From Sphingobium sp. (GTDB lineage Bacteria > Pseudomonadota > Alphaproteobacteria > Sphingomonadales > Sphingomonadaceae), in assembly GCA_022652485.1 (NCBI GenBank), contig JALCRK010000011.1, forward strand, positions 1 to 64,000: a stretch of 64,000 nucleotides of DNA. The letters are read 5' to 3'. The position numbers were made by a program, and so were the translations under genes. The stretch's first letter is position 1. The number at the start of each line of letters is the position of its first letter. Shown here in pieces: positions 42,964 to 50,331 of this stretch. The notes beneath the pieces were generated by a model. It saw only the letters and a program-made list of their open reading frames with translations. It did not search any database and was not told the origin of the DNA.

Positions 42964-43884
42964 GTGAAGCGCCGTGATGCCCATATCATCCTCGTTTCGG
43001 CCGCCGCCGTGGGTGGAGGCGTGGCCGGGGCGTTGCTTCCGGTCGATCTGCTGGAATGGGCGAGCCAGGCGTCCGGTCTTTCGGCGCTCGTCGCTGCCGC
43101 CGCGCCGCCACTCGGCGAGACGGCGCGTCTGGGCTTTGCCGGACTGGCGGGCGCGGCCAGCGCCGGGGGAGCGGCCCTCCTTTCCCCGTGGAAACGCCCG
43201 CGCGCACGACGCACTACAGAGGAACCTCACATGAGCTTTATGGCATCGAAATTCGCAGGATTTTTCCGCCGGGGCGGAAAACAGCCGGCGCTGGCCGAAG
43301 CCGGGACCGAAACAGAGGTGGCCGAGCCGGTGCTGGAGCTGGCGCCGTTCGTGCGCCGCGCCGACGCCCATCCCGATGCGCCGCCGCGCGCGCCGCTGGT
43401 AGTGAGCCGCGACCTTGGCGGCGAGACGGCGCCGCTGATGGAAGAAGAGCCGCGCGGGCCGATCATCGAGGATATTACCGGCCTCGCGATGCCGCGCGTG
43501 CCGGAGCCGCTGCCCTGGGAAGAGATCGAGACGGAGATGAACCGGCTCCTCGGCGGGACGCAATTCCGTTCGCGTGAGGAAGAGACGGTCGAGCCGGAAG
43601 CGGCGTCTCCGGCCGAGCCGACGCTTCAGGAACTGACCGACCGGCTCGCACGTGGCATGGCGCGCCGTCGCGGTCTTGCGACCGGCCCGACCGAGGGCAT
43701 GGCCGAGGCAGCAGAGGCCGAAGCCGAAGCCGAAGCCAAAGCGGGTGCGGTGGACGCCGTTGCATCGCCCACGCTCCGGCCCGATACGGACACGCAAGAT
43801 CCGCACGAGCCGGAAGTGCAGGCTTCGCCCGATCTCGATGCGGCGCTGGCCGCGCTGAGGAACATCACCGCCAGAGCATCCTGA
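42964..43884 (+). CDS. Conserved hypothetical protein, two N-terminal membrane segments and acidic tail
   Basis: A 306-residue protein with hydrophobic segments HIILVSAAAVGGGVAGALL and ARLGFAGLAGAASAGGAALL near the N-terminus and a long hydrophilic region rich in Glu and Ala (EAAEAEAEAEAKAG) after a conserved-looking block PLPWEEIETEMNRLLGG. It lies 19 bp after the glycosyltransferase and is probably cotranscribed with it. The start is a GTG (KRRDAHIIL); another internal start would place it in the middle of the segment at 43231. I recognise no domain and assign no function. Confidence 0.6.
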   Translation: MKRRDAHIILVSAAAVGGGVAGALLPVDLLEWASQASGLSALVAAAAPPLGETARLGFAGLAGAASAGGAALLSPWKRPRARRTTEEPHMSFMASKFAGFFRRGGKQPALAEAGTETEVAEPVLELAPFVRRADAHPDAPPRAPLVVSRDLGGETAPLMEEEPRGPIIEDITGLAMPRVPEPLPWEEIETEMNRLLGGTQFRSREEETVEPEAASPAEPTLQELTDRLARGMARRRGLATGPTEGMAEAAEAEAEAEAKAGAVDAVASPTLRPDTDTQDPHEPEVQASPDLDAALAALRNITARAS

Positions 43885-43890
43885 CCGCGC

Positions 43891-44226
43891 TCACCACTCC
43901 TCGATCGTCAGTACGGAAATCCGCAGCAGCAGCCTGTCCCCCTGTTCCGCAGGGGGCGGAGCGCTGCCCGCATCCGGCTGCGCCGCTTCATGATCCATTC
44001 CGTCGACACAGGCGTCGGCGACGATATGGCCCGCAATGTGGAATTCCGCCTCGCCGATGCGTTCCGCGAAATCGGTGGCGGCGCTGTGGGCATGGTCGCC
44101 GCCAAAACGCAGGATCACCCGGTGCTGCGCGCCGAGGAACGTCGCGCTGGCCCACGGGCGCGACGAACTGCCGATAACGGATGCATTCGGCCCCGCCATT
44201 TCCATCAGCTGTGCTATGACCCTCAC
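43891..44226 (-). CDS. Conserved hypothetical protein
   Basis: A 111-residue protein that I believe is conserved in sphingomonads but has no named function. Blocks such as NASVIGSSSRPWASATFLGA and HAGHIVADACVDGMDH-like residues (seen as AEFHIAGHIVADA) suggest a compact alpha/beta fold. It ends convergently with the preceding gene, 6 bp apart. A GTG start at 44226 was chosen; an in-frame ATG at 44331 would add 35 residues rich in arginine and proline that look non-coding. Confidence 0.55.
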   Translation of the reverse strand: MRVIAQLMEMAGPNASVIGSSSRPWASATFLGAQHRVILRFGGDHAHSAATDFAERIGEAEFHIAGHIVADACVDGMDHEAAQPDAGSAPPPAEQGDRLLLRISVLTIEEW

Positions 44227-44327
44227 GTGCGGGTCGCGCCGGGGTGGGCGCGGCCAGTCTCGCGAGCGCAGGCGCTGCCGGTTTCGGGTCGAGGGAACGG
44301 AACGCAACGGCTGGGTTTGTGGTCGGG

Positions 44328-44519
44328 TCACTGGCTGATAACTCCATTATGGAATATGTTCATGAAATGTTCTATCCTGCGGATCATTTTTGGGGTAGGT
44401 TCCCGGCCGTTTCTCATATCAAAAACCAGTCGCGGGTCGCGCACCGCGTCCCGTCCGAACCGGGTAGGAGCCATACCAGTGTCACGCAAAAAGGACTCTA
44501 TCTTCCTCAGGATCGGCAT
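44328..44519 (-). CDS. Small HTH-type DNA-binding protein
   Basis: A 63-residue protein, MPILRKIESFLRDTGMAPTR followed by FGRDAVRDPRLVFDMRNGRE, with the pattern of a short helix-turn-helix protein conserved in alphaproteobacteria. GGAGG lies 9 nt before the ATG at 44519, the best ribosome site in the neighbourhood; the frame opens at 44540. It is divergent from the S24 repressor across a 116-bp AT-rich spacer carrying two inverted repeats. The two genes may form a small regulatory pair. Confidence 0.75.
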   Translation of the reverse strand: MPILRKIESFLRDTGMAPTRFGRDAVRDPRLVFDMRNGREPTPKMIRRIEHFMNIFHNGVISQ

Positions 44520-44565
44520 TATTTTTCCTCCGTTTTCCAACAGCTTGATCTATTTGATTCGGCAA

Positions 44566-44610
44566 ATAGGAATAATCCTATATTTCGGTCAAAATCCTAC
44601 TTGTCTAGGA
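44566..44610. promoter_or_regulatory. Two inverted repeats (TAGGA/TCCTA), probable repressor operators
   Basis: ATAGGA-ATAA-TCCTAT at 44566-44581 and TCCTA-CTTGTC-TAGGA at 44595-44610 share the same half-site, with centres 29 bp apart. They lie in the AT-rich spacer between the small HTH gene and the S24 repressor. The S24 protein or the HTH protein is the likely binder, giving autorepression. Confidence 0.55.
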
Positions 44611-44635
44611 ATTTTCCCAAACATAAGGTGCCGAA

Positions 44636-45334
44636 ATGGATGAAAATACGCCGCGCCTTAACCTTGCCAGGCTGATCGCGGACCGTGGCGAGAATTATGG
44701 GGCGCTTTCCCGTCTGCTGGGAAGGAATGCCGCCTATATCCAACAGTTTATAAAGCGCGGAACGCCGCGCAAGCTGGATGAGGAGGACCGGCGGCTGCTC
44801 GCGCGCTATTTCGGGGTCGATGAAGCGTTGCTGGGCGGCCCCGCGCTCGATCCGCTGCCGCACATGCTGTCCGACAACAAGCAGGAGTCGAAGATATTTC
44901 CGGGGGTTGAGGCGCCTGCTCTCATCCCGCGGCTGTCGGTGGAGGCATCGGCCGGGCATGGCGCGCTGCCCGGAAGCGAGGAGGAACGACACGCCGTCGG
45001 GTTCGATCGCCAATGGCTGAAAGACCTCGGTTTATCGGCGGAAAATCTCTCCATTATCGATGTAAAAGGCGAATCGATGGCGCCCACGCTCGGCAATGGC
45101 GACACGATCATGGTCGACCGGGGCGACGCGATCGAGCGGCTGCGCGACGGCATTTATGTGCTCCGGCTGGACGACGCGCTGATGGTGAAGCGCGTGGCGC
45201 TCGCTCCCCGGCGCGGCAAGGCGGGACTCACCATTTCCAGCGACAATCCCCATTATCCGAACTGGCCGGATGTGGACCCGGCGCTGGTGGATATCGTCGG
45301 CCGCGTCGTCTGGAGCTGTCGGCGGTTGGTGTAA
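44636..45334 (+). CDS. S24-family self-cleaving repressor (C1/LexA-like)
   Basis: Predicted transcriptional repressor of 232 residues with an N-terminal HTH-like region (LARLIADRGENYGALSRLLG, with RNAAYIQQFIKRGTP) and a C-terminal S24 peptidase domain. The catalytic pair is visible: Ser147 in KGESMAPTL and Lys185 in ALMVKRV, 38 residues apart as in LexA. A possible Ala-Gly cleavage site is at 106-107 (ASAGHG). DNA damage or another stress could trigger self-cleavage. Two inverted repeats sit just upstream. It is not the SOS LexA by layout, since recA/lexA partners are absent. Confidence 0.85.
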   Translation: MDENTPRLNLARLIADRGENYGALSRLLGRNAAYIQQFIKRGTPRKLDEEDRRLLARYFGVDEALLGGPALDPLPHMLSDNKQESKIFPGVEAPALIPRLSVEASAGHGALPGSEEERHAVGFDRQWLKDLGLSAENLSIIDVKGESMAPTLGNGDTIMVDRGDAIERLRDGIYVLRLDDALMVKRVALAPRRGKAGLTISSDNPHYPNWPDVDPALVDIVGRVVWSCRRLV

Positions 45335-45533
45335 TTCGCGCCATAGGGGGCTGCAAAAGGCGCCTTCCCGCGCTTCCGGTGCTCACGACCCTGTTGGTCG
45401 CCCCGCGCCGGTTCTCGAAAAGCACCATTTTGTCCAACGGTCGTCTTTGACTCCGCTCCGGCGTGAGCCAAATCGCACTGGCTCCATAAAGGAGACGGTT
45501 GCGCGACGGGCGGTTCTGCACCACATCGCGGGG

Positions 45534-46211
45534 ATGACAGATGCTTCTTCATCCCCTCAGCCGCCGCTGCGCGCGGCGATCATTCCGGTCACCGCGTTTC
45601 AGCAGAACTGCACCTTGTTGTGGTGCACCGCCACGATGCGCGGCGCGTTCGTCGATCCGGGCGGGGATCTTGATCGCCTGAAGGCGGCAGCGCGCGAGCA
45701 GGGTGTCACCATCGAGAAGATTCTCGTGACCCACGGCCATATCGATCATTGCGGGCAGGCGGGGATATTGGCGGCGGAGCTGGGTGTGCCGATCGAGGGT
45801 CCGGAGGAGGCGGACCGCTTCTGGATCGCGCAATTGGAGGAGGATGGCCGCAAATATGGCATGGAAGGCAAGACGTTCGAGCCGGACCGCTGGCTGCACG
45901 ATGGCGAGACGGTGCGGGTGGGCGACCTCGTGCTCGACGTGATTCACTGCCCCGGCCATACGCCCGGCCATGTCGTGTTCTTCCACGCGCCCTCGCGCCT
46001 CGCGATCGTGGGCGATGTGCTGTTCCAGGGGTCGATCGGGCGGACGGACTTTCCGCGCGGCAATCATCAGGACCTGATCGACGCGATCACGCAAAAGCTG
46101 TGGCCGTTGGGCGATGATGTCGCGTTCGTGCCGGGGCACGGGGCGATGAGCCGGTTCGGCGAGGAGCGGAGGAGCAATCCGTTTGTGGGGGACAGGGCTT
46201 TAGGAGTTTGA
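45534..46211 (+). CDS. Metallo-beta-lactamase fold hydrolase (glyoxalase II-like)
   Basis: Zinc hydrolase of 225 residues. It has the metal motif THGHIDHCGQ, a further metal histidine in CPGHTPGHVVF, the bridging aspartate in AIVGDVLFQGSIGR and a C-terminal PGHG. This layout matches YcbL-like glyoxalase II relatives. The start MTDASSS at 45534 is the first good ATG; upstream sequence 45335-45533 shows no gene and nothing I recognise. It may hydrolyse S-lactoylglutathione or another thioester. It precedes rpmF by 282 bp. Confidence 0.88.
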   Translation: MTDASSSPQPPLRAAIIPVTAFQQNCTLLWCTATMRGAFVDPGGDLDRLKAAAREQGVTIEKILVTHGHIDHCGQAGILAAELGVPIEGPEEADRFWIAQLEEDGRKYGMEGKTFEPDRWLHDGETVRVGDLVLDVIHCPGHTPGHVVFFHAPSRLAIVGDVLFQGSIGRTDFPRGNHQDLIDAITQKLWPLGDDVAFVPGHGAMSRFGEERRSNPFVGDRALGV

Positions 46212-46243
46212 TCCGAAACAGGTCGCTGCGCGACGTTTCGGAT
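46211..46243. repeat. Inverted repeat, ATCCGAAAC/GTTTCGGAT family, copy 1
   Basis: ATCCGAAAC and GTTTCGGAT flank GTCGC/GCGAC inner arms. It begins at the MBL hydrolase stop and could end its transcript. A related copy is at 56261-56294. Confidence 0.65.
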
Positions 46244-46255
46244 ATGCCGCACCTG

Positions 46256-46317
46256 CCCTCGCCCCCACCCGACCTCCCAATCCATTATACTGTTGGGAGG
46301 TCGGGGGGGGGCGAGGG
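46256..46317. repeat. Palindromic element related to 41589-41649
   Basis: CCCTCGCCCCCACCCGACCT at one end is complementary to AGGTCGGGGGGGGGCGAGGG at the other, around AATCCATTATACTGTT. It is the same family as the element between the 20-bp direct repeats near 41.6 kb. Confidence 0.8.
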
Positions 46318-46344
46318 CGGTGCCGCGAAACCAGACATTACCAC

Positions 46345-46372
46345 TTGCCCTCGCGGAAAAACAAGCTATAGG
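46345..46372 (+). promoter_or_regulatory. Probable sigma-70 promoter for rpmF-plsX-fabH
   Basis: TTGCCC at 46345-46350, a 16-bp spacer and TATAGG at 46367-46372. It lies 122 bp before the rpmF start and would drive the ribosomal protein and fatty acid genes. Confidence 0.45.
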
Positions 46373-46493
46373 CGCAGGACTTCGCGACATGCCGGGGCGT
46401 CTTCGGGCGATCGGCTCCGTGTCGGCCCCGCCGATACCGAGCCACCCTCCATGCCGCACCCACTGATTGCAAGATACGGAAACAGGTGCCGAT

Positions 46494-46673
46494 ATGGCTG
46501 TCCCGAAGCGGAAAACATCTCCATCCAAGCGCGGCATGCGCCGCAGCCACGATTCGCTGAAGGTGGAGGCGTTCCAGGAATGCTCCAACTGTGGCGAGCT
46601 TAAGCGCCCGCATCATCTGTGCACCGCGTGCGGCCATTATAACGGCCGCGAAGTGATCGCCGTCGGAGCCTGA
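46494..46673 (+). CDS. rpmF: 50S ribosomal protein L32
   Basis: Small zinc-ribbon protein of the large ribosomal subunit. The 59-residue protein starts [20 protein letters not shown], the conserved L32 start, and has the cysteine pairs CSNC and CTAC of the zinc-binding type. AGGTG is placed before the ATG. It leads the rpmF-plsX-fabH set, an order shared by many bacteria that links ribosome supply with membrane lipid synthesis. Confidence 0.97.
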   Translation: MAVPKRKTSPSKRGMRRSHDSLKVEAFQECSNCGELKRPHHLCTACGHYNGREVIAVGA

Positions 46674-46698
46674 CAGGCGCTGATCTCAGGGGGGACAT

Positions 46699-47745
46699 GT
46701 GACCGGTAAGCCGCATATCGCCATTGACGCGATGGGCGGCGACGAGGGCGTGCGCGTCATGATGGCGGGCGTCGCCGAAGCGCGTCGCCGGCACGATGGA
46801 CTAAGGTTCCTCCTCGTTGGCGACGAAGCGCGGATCAAGGCCGCGCTCGACAGCCACCCCAATCTGCGCGCCGCGTCCGAGATCGTCCACACCGATGGCG
46901 TGGTCGAAGCGAACGAGAAGCCCGCCGTCGCGATCCGCAAGGCGAAGTCCACCTCGATGGGGCTGGCGATCGACGCCGTGAAGCAAGGCAATGCCGGCGC
47001 CGCCGTCTCCGCCGGCAATACCGGCGCGCTGATGGCGATGGCAAAGCTCGCGCTGCGCACCATGACCGGGATCGACCGGCCCGCGCTTGCCGCGCTGTTG
47101 CCCACGCTGGGCAATAACGATGTCGTGATGCTCGACCTTGGGGCGAATACCGAGTGCGACGCGCGCAACCTCGTGCAGTTCGCGGTGATGGGCGCGGCCT
47201 ATGCCCGCGCGGCGATGGACCTTGACCGGCCCCGTGTGCGCCTGCTCAACATCGGTACGGAAGATCTGAAGGGCACCGACGAAATCCGCGATGCCGCCGC
47301 GATACTGCGCGCCAGCCCGCAGCTCGCGATGCAGTTCGACGGCTTTACCGAAGGCGACAAGCTGGCGCGCGGTGAGGCGGACGTGATCGTGAGCGACGGC
47401 TTCTCCGGCAATATCGCGCTCAAGACCGCGGAGGGCACGGCCCGCTTCGTTACCGATTTGCTGCGCCGCGCCTTCACCAGTTCGACCCGTTCCAAGATCG
47501 GATTTCTCATCTCCAAGCCCGCCATGCACCTCCTGAAGCATCATCTGGACCCGAATCAGCACAATGGCGCGGTGTTCCTCGGCCTCAACGGCGTGGTGGT
47601 GAAAAGCCACGGCAGCGCCAATGCCGCGGGTGTCGCCAACGCCGTGCATGTGGCCGCGCGGCTGCTGGAGGAAGATATTACCCAACGCATCACCAGCGAT
47701 CTCGCCCGGATCGATGGGCTGGGCAAGATGGAGCTGGCTTCCTGA
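46699..47745 (+). CDS. plsX: Phosphate acyltransferase PlsX
   Basis: Makes acyl-phosphate from acyl-ACP for phospholipid synthesis. The 348-residue protein has [15 protein letters not shown] at the N-terminus, [30 protein letters not shown] and [15 protein letters not shown]. The start is GTG at 46699; the ATG two bases upstream is followed at once by TGA in its own frame, so it is not used. AGGGGGG lies just before. The stop overlaps the fabH start by one base (TGATG). Confidence 0.98.
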   Translation: MTGKPHIAIDAMGGDEGVRVMMAGVAEARRRHDGLRFLLVGDEARIKAALDSHPNLRAASEIVHTDGVVEANEKPAVAIRKAKSTSMGLAIDAVKQGNAGAAVSAGNTGALMAMAKLALRTMTGIDRPALAALLPTLGNNDVVMLDLGANTECDARNLVQFAVMGAAYARAAMDLDRPRVRLLNIGTEDLKGTDEIRDAAAILRASPQLAMQFDGFTEGDKLARGEADVIVSDGFSGNIALKTAEGTARFVTDLLRRAFTSSTRSKIGFLISKPAMHLLKHHLDPNQHNGAVFLGLNGVVVKSHGSANAAGVANAVHVAARLLEEDITQRITSDLARIDGLGKMELAS

Positions 47746-48713
47746 TGATCCGCCGTTCGGTTCTGCTGGGTACGGGCTCCGCGCTGCCCGCCAAATCGGT
47801 CAGCAATGCGGAGCTGGCGGAGCGCGTCGATACCAGCGACGCGTGGATCCGCGAGCGCACCGGCATCGCCAACCGCTATATCGCGGGCGAGGGCGAAACG
47901 ACCTCGACCCTGGGCACGCAGGCGGCGCGCGCGGCGCTGGAGGCTGCGGGAGTGGACGCGCAGGCGGTGGACCTCATCATCCTCGCCACGGCGACGCCCG
48001 ACCAGACCTTTCCGGCAAGCGCGACCAAGGTTCAGGCCGCACTCGGCATCAACGATTGCGTCGCGTTCGATGTCGCGGCGGTGTGCTCGGGCTTTCTCTA
48101 TGCGGTGAGCGTGGCGGACAGCATGATCCGCTCCGGCGCGGCGAACACGGCGCTGGTAATCGGATCGGAAACCTTCAGCCGCATTCTCGACTGGGAAGAC
48201 CGCACCACCTGCGTGCTGTTCGGCGACGGCGCGGGCGCGATCGTGCTCGGTGCGGAAGAGAGCGAGAGCGGCGAGCGCGGCATCCTCGCGACCAAGCTCC
48301 ACGCGGACGGGCGCCACAATCAGCTGCTCTATGTCGACGGCGGGCCTTCCACCACCGGCACTGTGGGCAAGCTGCGCATGAAGGGGCAGGAAGTGTTCCG
48401 CCATGCCGTCACCAACCTCGCCAGCGTGCTGCGCGAGGTGCTGGACATGGCAAGCATGAATGCGGACCGCATCGACTGGGTCGTGCCGCATCAGGCCAAC
48501 GCCCGCATTCTGGACGCAACCGCTCGCAAGCTGGGCCTCGCGCCGGAAAAGGTGATCGTGACGGTCGATCGCCATGCCAACACCTCCGCCGCGTCCGTTC
48601 CGCTGGCGCTGGACGTCGCCGTGCGCGATGGTCGCATCAAAGCTGGCGACGTGGTGATCATGGAGGCGATGGGCGGCGGCTTCACCTGGGGCGCGTGCCT
48701 GCTGCGCGTGTAA
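47745..48713 (+). CDS. fabH: Beta-ketoacyl-ACP synthase III
   Basis: Starts fatty acid synthesis by condensing acetyl-CoA with malonyl-ACP. The 322-residue protein has the catalytic cysteine in [10 protein letters not shown], the active-site histidine in [10 protein letters not shown] and the asparagine in [11 protein letters not shown]. Translation is probably coupled to plsX through the TGATG overlap. Length and motifs match the family. Confidence 0.98.
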   Translation: MIRRSVLLGTGSALPAKSVSNAELAERVDTSDAWIRERTGIANRYIAGEGETTSTLGTQAARAALEAAGVDAQAVDLIILATATPDQTFPASATKVQAALGINDCVAFDVAAVCSGFLYAVSVADSMIRSGAANTALVIGSETFSRILDWEDRTTCVLFGDGAGAIVLGAEESESGERGILATKLHADGRHNQLLYVDGGPSTTGTVGKLRMKGQEVFRHAVTNLASVLREVLDMASMNADRIDWVVPHQANARILDATARKLGLAPEKVIVTVDRHANTSAASVPLALDVAVRDGRIKAGDVVIMEAMGGGFTWGACLLRV

Positions 48714-48849
48714 GGATTGTAAAATTATCCGCATTTAAGTCCATAATGGGTCAAAATTAGCCTCTCTTCCCCGGTAGCGCTTGCAAAAGGGCGCAGCATC
48801 GTGAATCAGGTCTCCAATTCTAAGTGGGAAGAAGAGAAAGTACGCCGTA

Positions 48850-49146
48850 ATGGGGGATTCCGAAACACTGACACGTGCCGACCTCGCCGAGAGCCTGAAC
48901 GGACAGATCGGGCTGTCGCGTGCCGAATCCGCGCGGATGGTCGAAACCATTCTGGATTTGATGTGCGATGCGCTGGCGCGGGGCGAGAATGTGAAGATCT
49001 CCGGGTTCGGCACGTTCGTTCTGCGTGACAAATCCGAACGGATCGGTCGTAACCCGAAGACCGGTATCGAAGTGCCCATCACCCCCCGTCGGGTGCTGAC
49101 CTTCCGGCCCAGCCAGATCATGCGGGAGCAGATCGCCAAGGGATGA
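48850..49146 (+). CDS. ihfA: Integration host factor alpha subunit
   Basis: DNA-bending nucleoid protein that pairs with IhfB. The 98-residue protein shows the HU/IHF fold: [18 protein letters not shown], the conserved [13 protein letters not shown] and the DNA-contacting arm [20 protein letters not shown] with the intercalating proline. It is preceded by fabH and followed by a MerR gene, as in many alphaproteobacteria. The 48714-48849 spacer holds no feature I can name. Confidence 0.96.
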   Translation: MGDSETLTRADLAESLNGQIGLSRAESARMVETILDLMCDALARGENVKISGFGTFVLRDKSERIGRNPKTGIEVPITPRRVLTFRPSQIMREQIAKG

Positions 49147-49310
49147 GGCCAGCTCGGCCGGCTGGCCCCGAGTGGCTGGGATAGCGCTAACTTTCATTCC
49201 GTCAGAGCATTTTCAAGATGACCGGAGGCGGTGATCGGCCGGGAAGATGCTGCAACCCGGAACAGGGGCGTTTTCGCGCTCGGGGAAACCGCTCCAAGAT
49301 TTTGTAGTGC

Positions 49311-49360
49311 CGCGATTTCTGAAGCGTCAAATGATGTCATTTGACCGGAGATCGCTCTAG
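49311..49360. repeat. Palindromic intergenic element, GCGATTTC family, copy 3
   Basis: CGCGATTTC at one end and GATCGCTCTAG at the other enclose GTCAAATG-ATGT-CATTTGAC (49326-49345), a perfect palindrome with 8-bp arms. It fills part of the ihfA-merR spacer (49147-49399), the rest of which shows no gene. Copies 1 and 2 are at 14564 and 23601. Confidence 0.8.
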
Positions 49361-49399
49361 CGATTGACGCGCCTTGCTGGCGCGGTAGAAGATGGCGGA

Positions 49400-49783
49400 A
49401 TGACCAAGCAATCCGGCGCTTTCCTGACGATCGGCGAGCTCTCCGCCGAGCTGAACGTCCCTCAACATATCCTGCGCTATTGGGAAACGCGATTTCCCAT
49501 GCTCCGCCCGCTCCAGCGCGCGGGCAATCGCCGTTATTACCGGGTGGAGGATGTCGAACTCGCGCGGCGCATCCACCGGCTGCTCAATGTGGAAGGCTAT
49601 ACCGTGCGCGGCGCGCAGCAGGCGCTTTCGGGCAAGGGCGGCGTTCCCAAGGGCGGGGATGCCGCGGCTGCCGCACCGGTTGAGCCAGCCGCCGCGCCTG
49701 TTCCTGCCAATGGTGTGCCGGACAATAGTGCGCTGATCGCGCGGCTTGGGGCGATCCGCGCGAAGCTGGAAGCGGCGCTTTAG
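49400..49783 (+). CDS. MerR-family transcriptional regulator
   Basis: DNA-binding regulator of 127 residues. The N-terminal winged helix is clear (TIGELSAELNVPQHILRYWE, with FPMLRPLQRAGNRRYY), and the C-terminus is a short Ala/Pro-rich linker and helix with no metal-binding cysteines. This MerR type follows ihfA in many alphaproteobacteria and its target is unknown. The start MTKQSGAF was chosen because GGCGGA lies before it. Confidence 0.93.
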   Translation: MTKQSGAFLTIGELSAELNVPQHILRYWETRFPMLRPLQRAGNRRYYRVEDVELARRIHRLLNVEGYTVRGAQQALSGKGGVPKGGDAAAAAPVEPAAAPVPANGVPDNSALIARLGAIRAKLEAAL

Positions 49784-49785
49784 GG

Positions 49786-50331
49786 CTATTCTGCGTTCGG
49801 CCCCAGGCTGGGGTCAACATCGCGCGGGCGGGTAAGCGCATCAAGGCGCACGCCGCTCCTGGCCGAGAGCGAGGCCCAGTCCGCGCCGTCCCAGCTCAGG
49901 CGCGCGAGCGAGGCGGTGGGAAACTTGACTTCGACCAGATCGCGCAGGGGCGATGTGCCATCGTCCGCCACCAGTTCGAGAATCAGATCCTCCAGCCCCG
50001 GATTATGCCCCGCGAGCATCAGCGTTTCGACGCCGGGATCGGTCTCGTGCAGCACCTCCAGCAGCGTGGCCGAAGATGCAAGATAGATGCGCCGGTCCCA
50101 TTCCGGCTCAGGCAGCTCGCCAATGCCCTCGCGAAACCCTTCCAGCGTCTGCATCACGCGCACGGCGGGGGAAGCGATCAGCCGCTCGGGCTTCAGGCCG
50201 TCCGCTGCGGCCTTGCGCCCCATAGTGACTGCGGCGCGGATGCCCTTCTCATTGAGGGGGCGATCGAAATCCCGCAACTCCGGGTCGTCCCAGCCCGATT
50301 TGGCGTGGCGCAGCAGGATCAGGGTCTTCAT
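49786..50331 (-). CDS. sixA: SixA-like histidine phosphatase
   Basis: Phosphohistidine phosphatase of the RHG superfamily, 181 residues. It has the catalytic RHAKSGW near the N-terminus (His9) and the second histidine in LAGHNPGLEDL. SixA proteins act on phosphohistidine of phosphorelays or PTS proteins; the target here is unknown. The start overlaps the dinG stop by 4 bp, and the stop lies 2 bp from the convergent merR gene. Confidence 0.9.
   Translation of the reverse strand: MKTLILLRHAKSGWDDPELRDFDRPLNEKGIRAAVTMGRKAAADGLKPERLIASPAVRVMQTLEGFREGIGELPEPEWDRRIYLASSATLLEVLHETDPGVETLMLAGHNPGLEDLILELVADDGTSPLRDLVEVKFPTASLARLSWDGADWASLSARSGVRLDALTRPRDVDPSLGPNAE

Noticed and set aside
44636..45334. 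A prophage immunity region based on the S24 repressor and HTH gene
   Set aside because: No phage structural, integrase or lysis gene in the surroundings, which are housekeeping genes on both sides.
44636..45334. The SOS repressor LexA itself
   Set aside because: The N-terminal HTH does not read as the LexA winged helix, and the partner genes and SOS boxes are absent.
49147..49399. A tRNA gene in the ihfA-merR spacer
   Set aside because: I could find no cloverleaf, T-loop or CCA-like end; the space is mostly a palindromic repeat.
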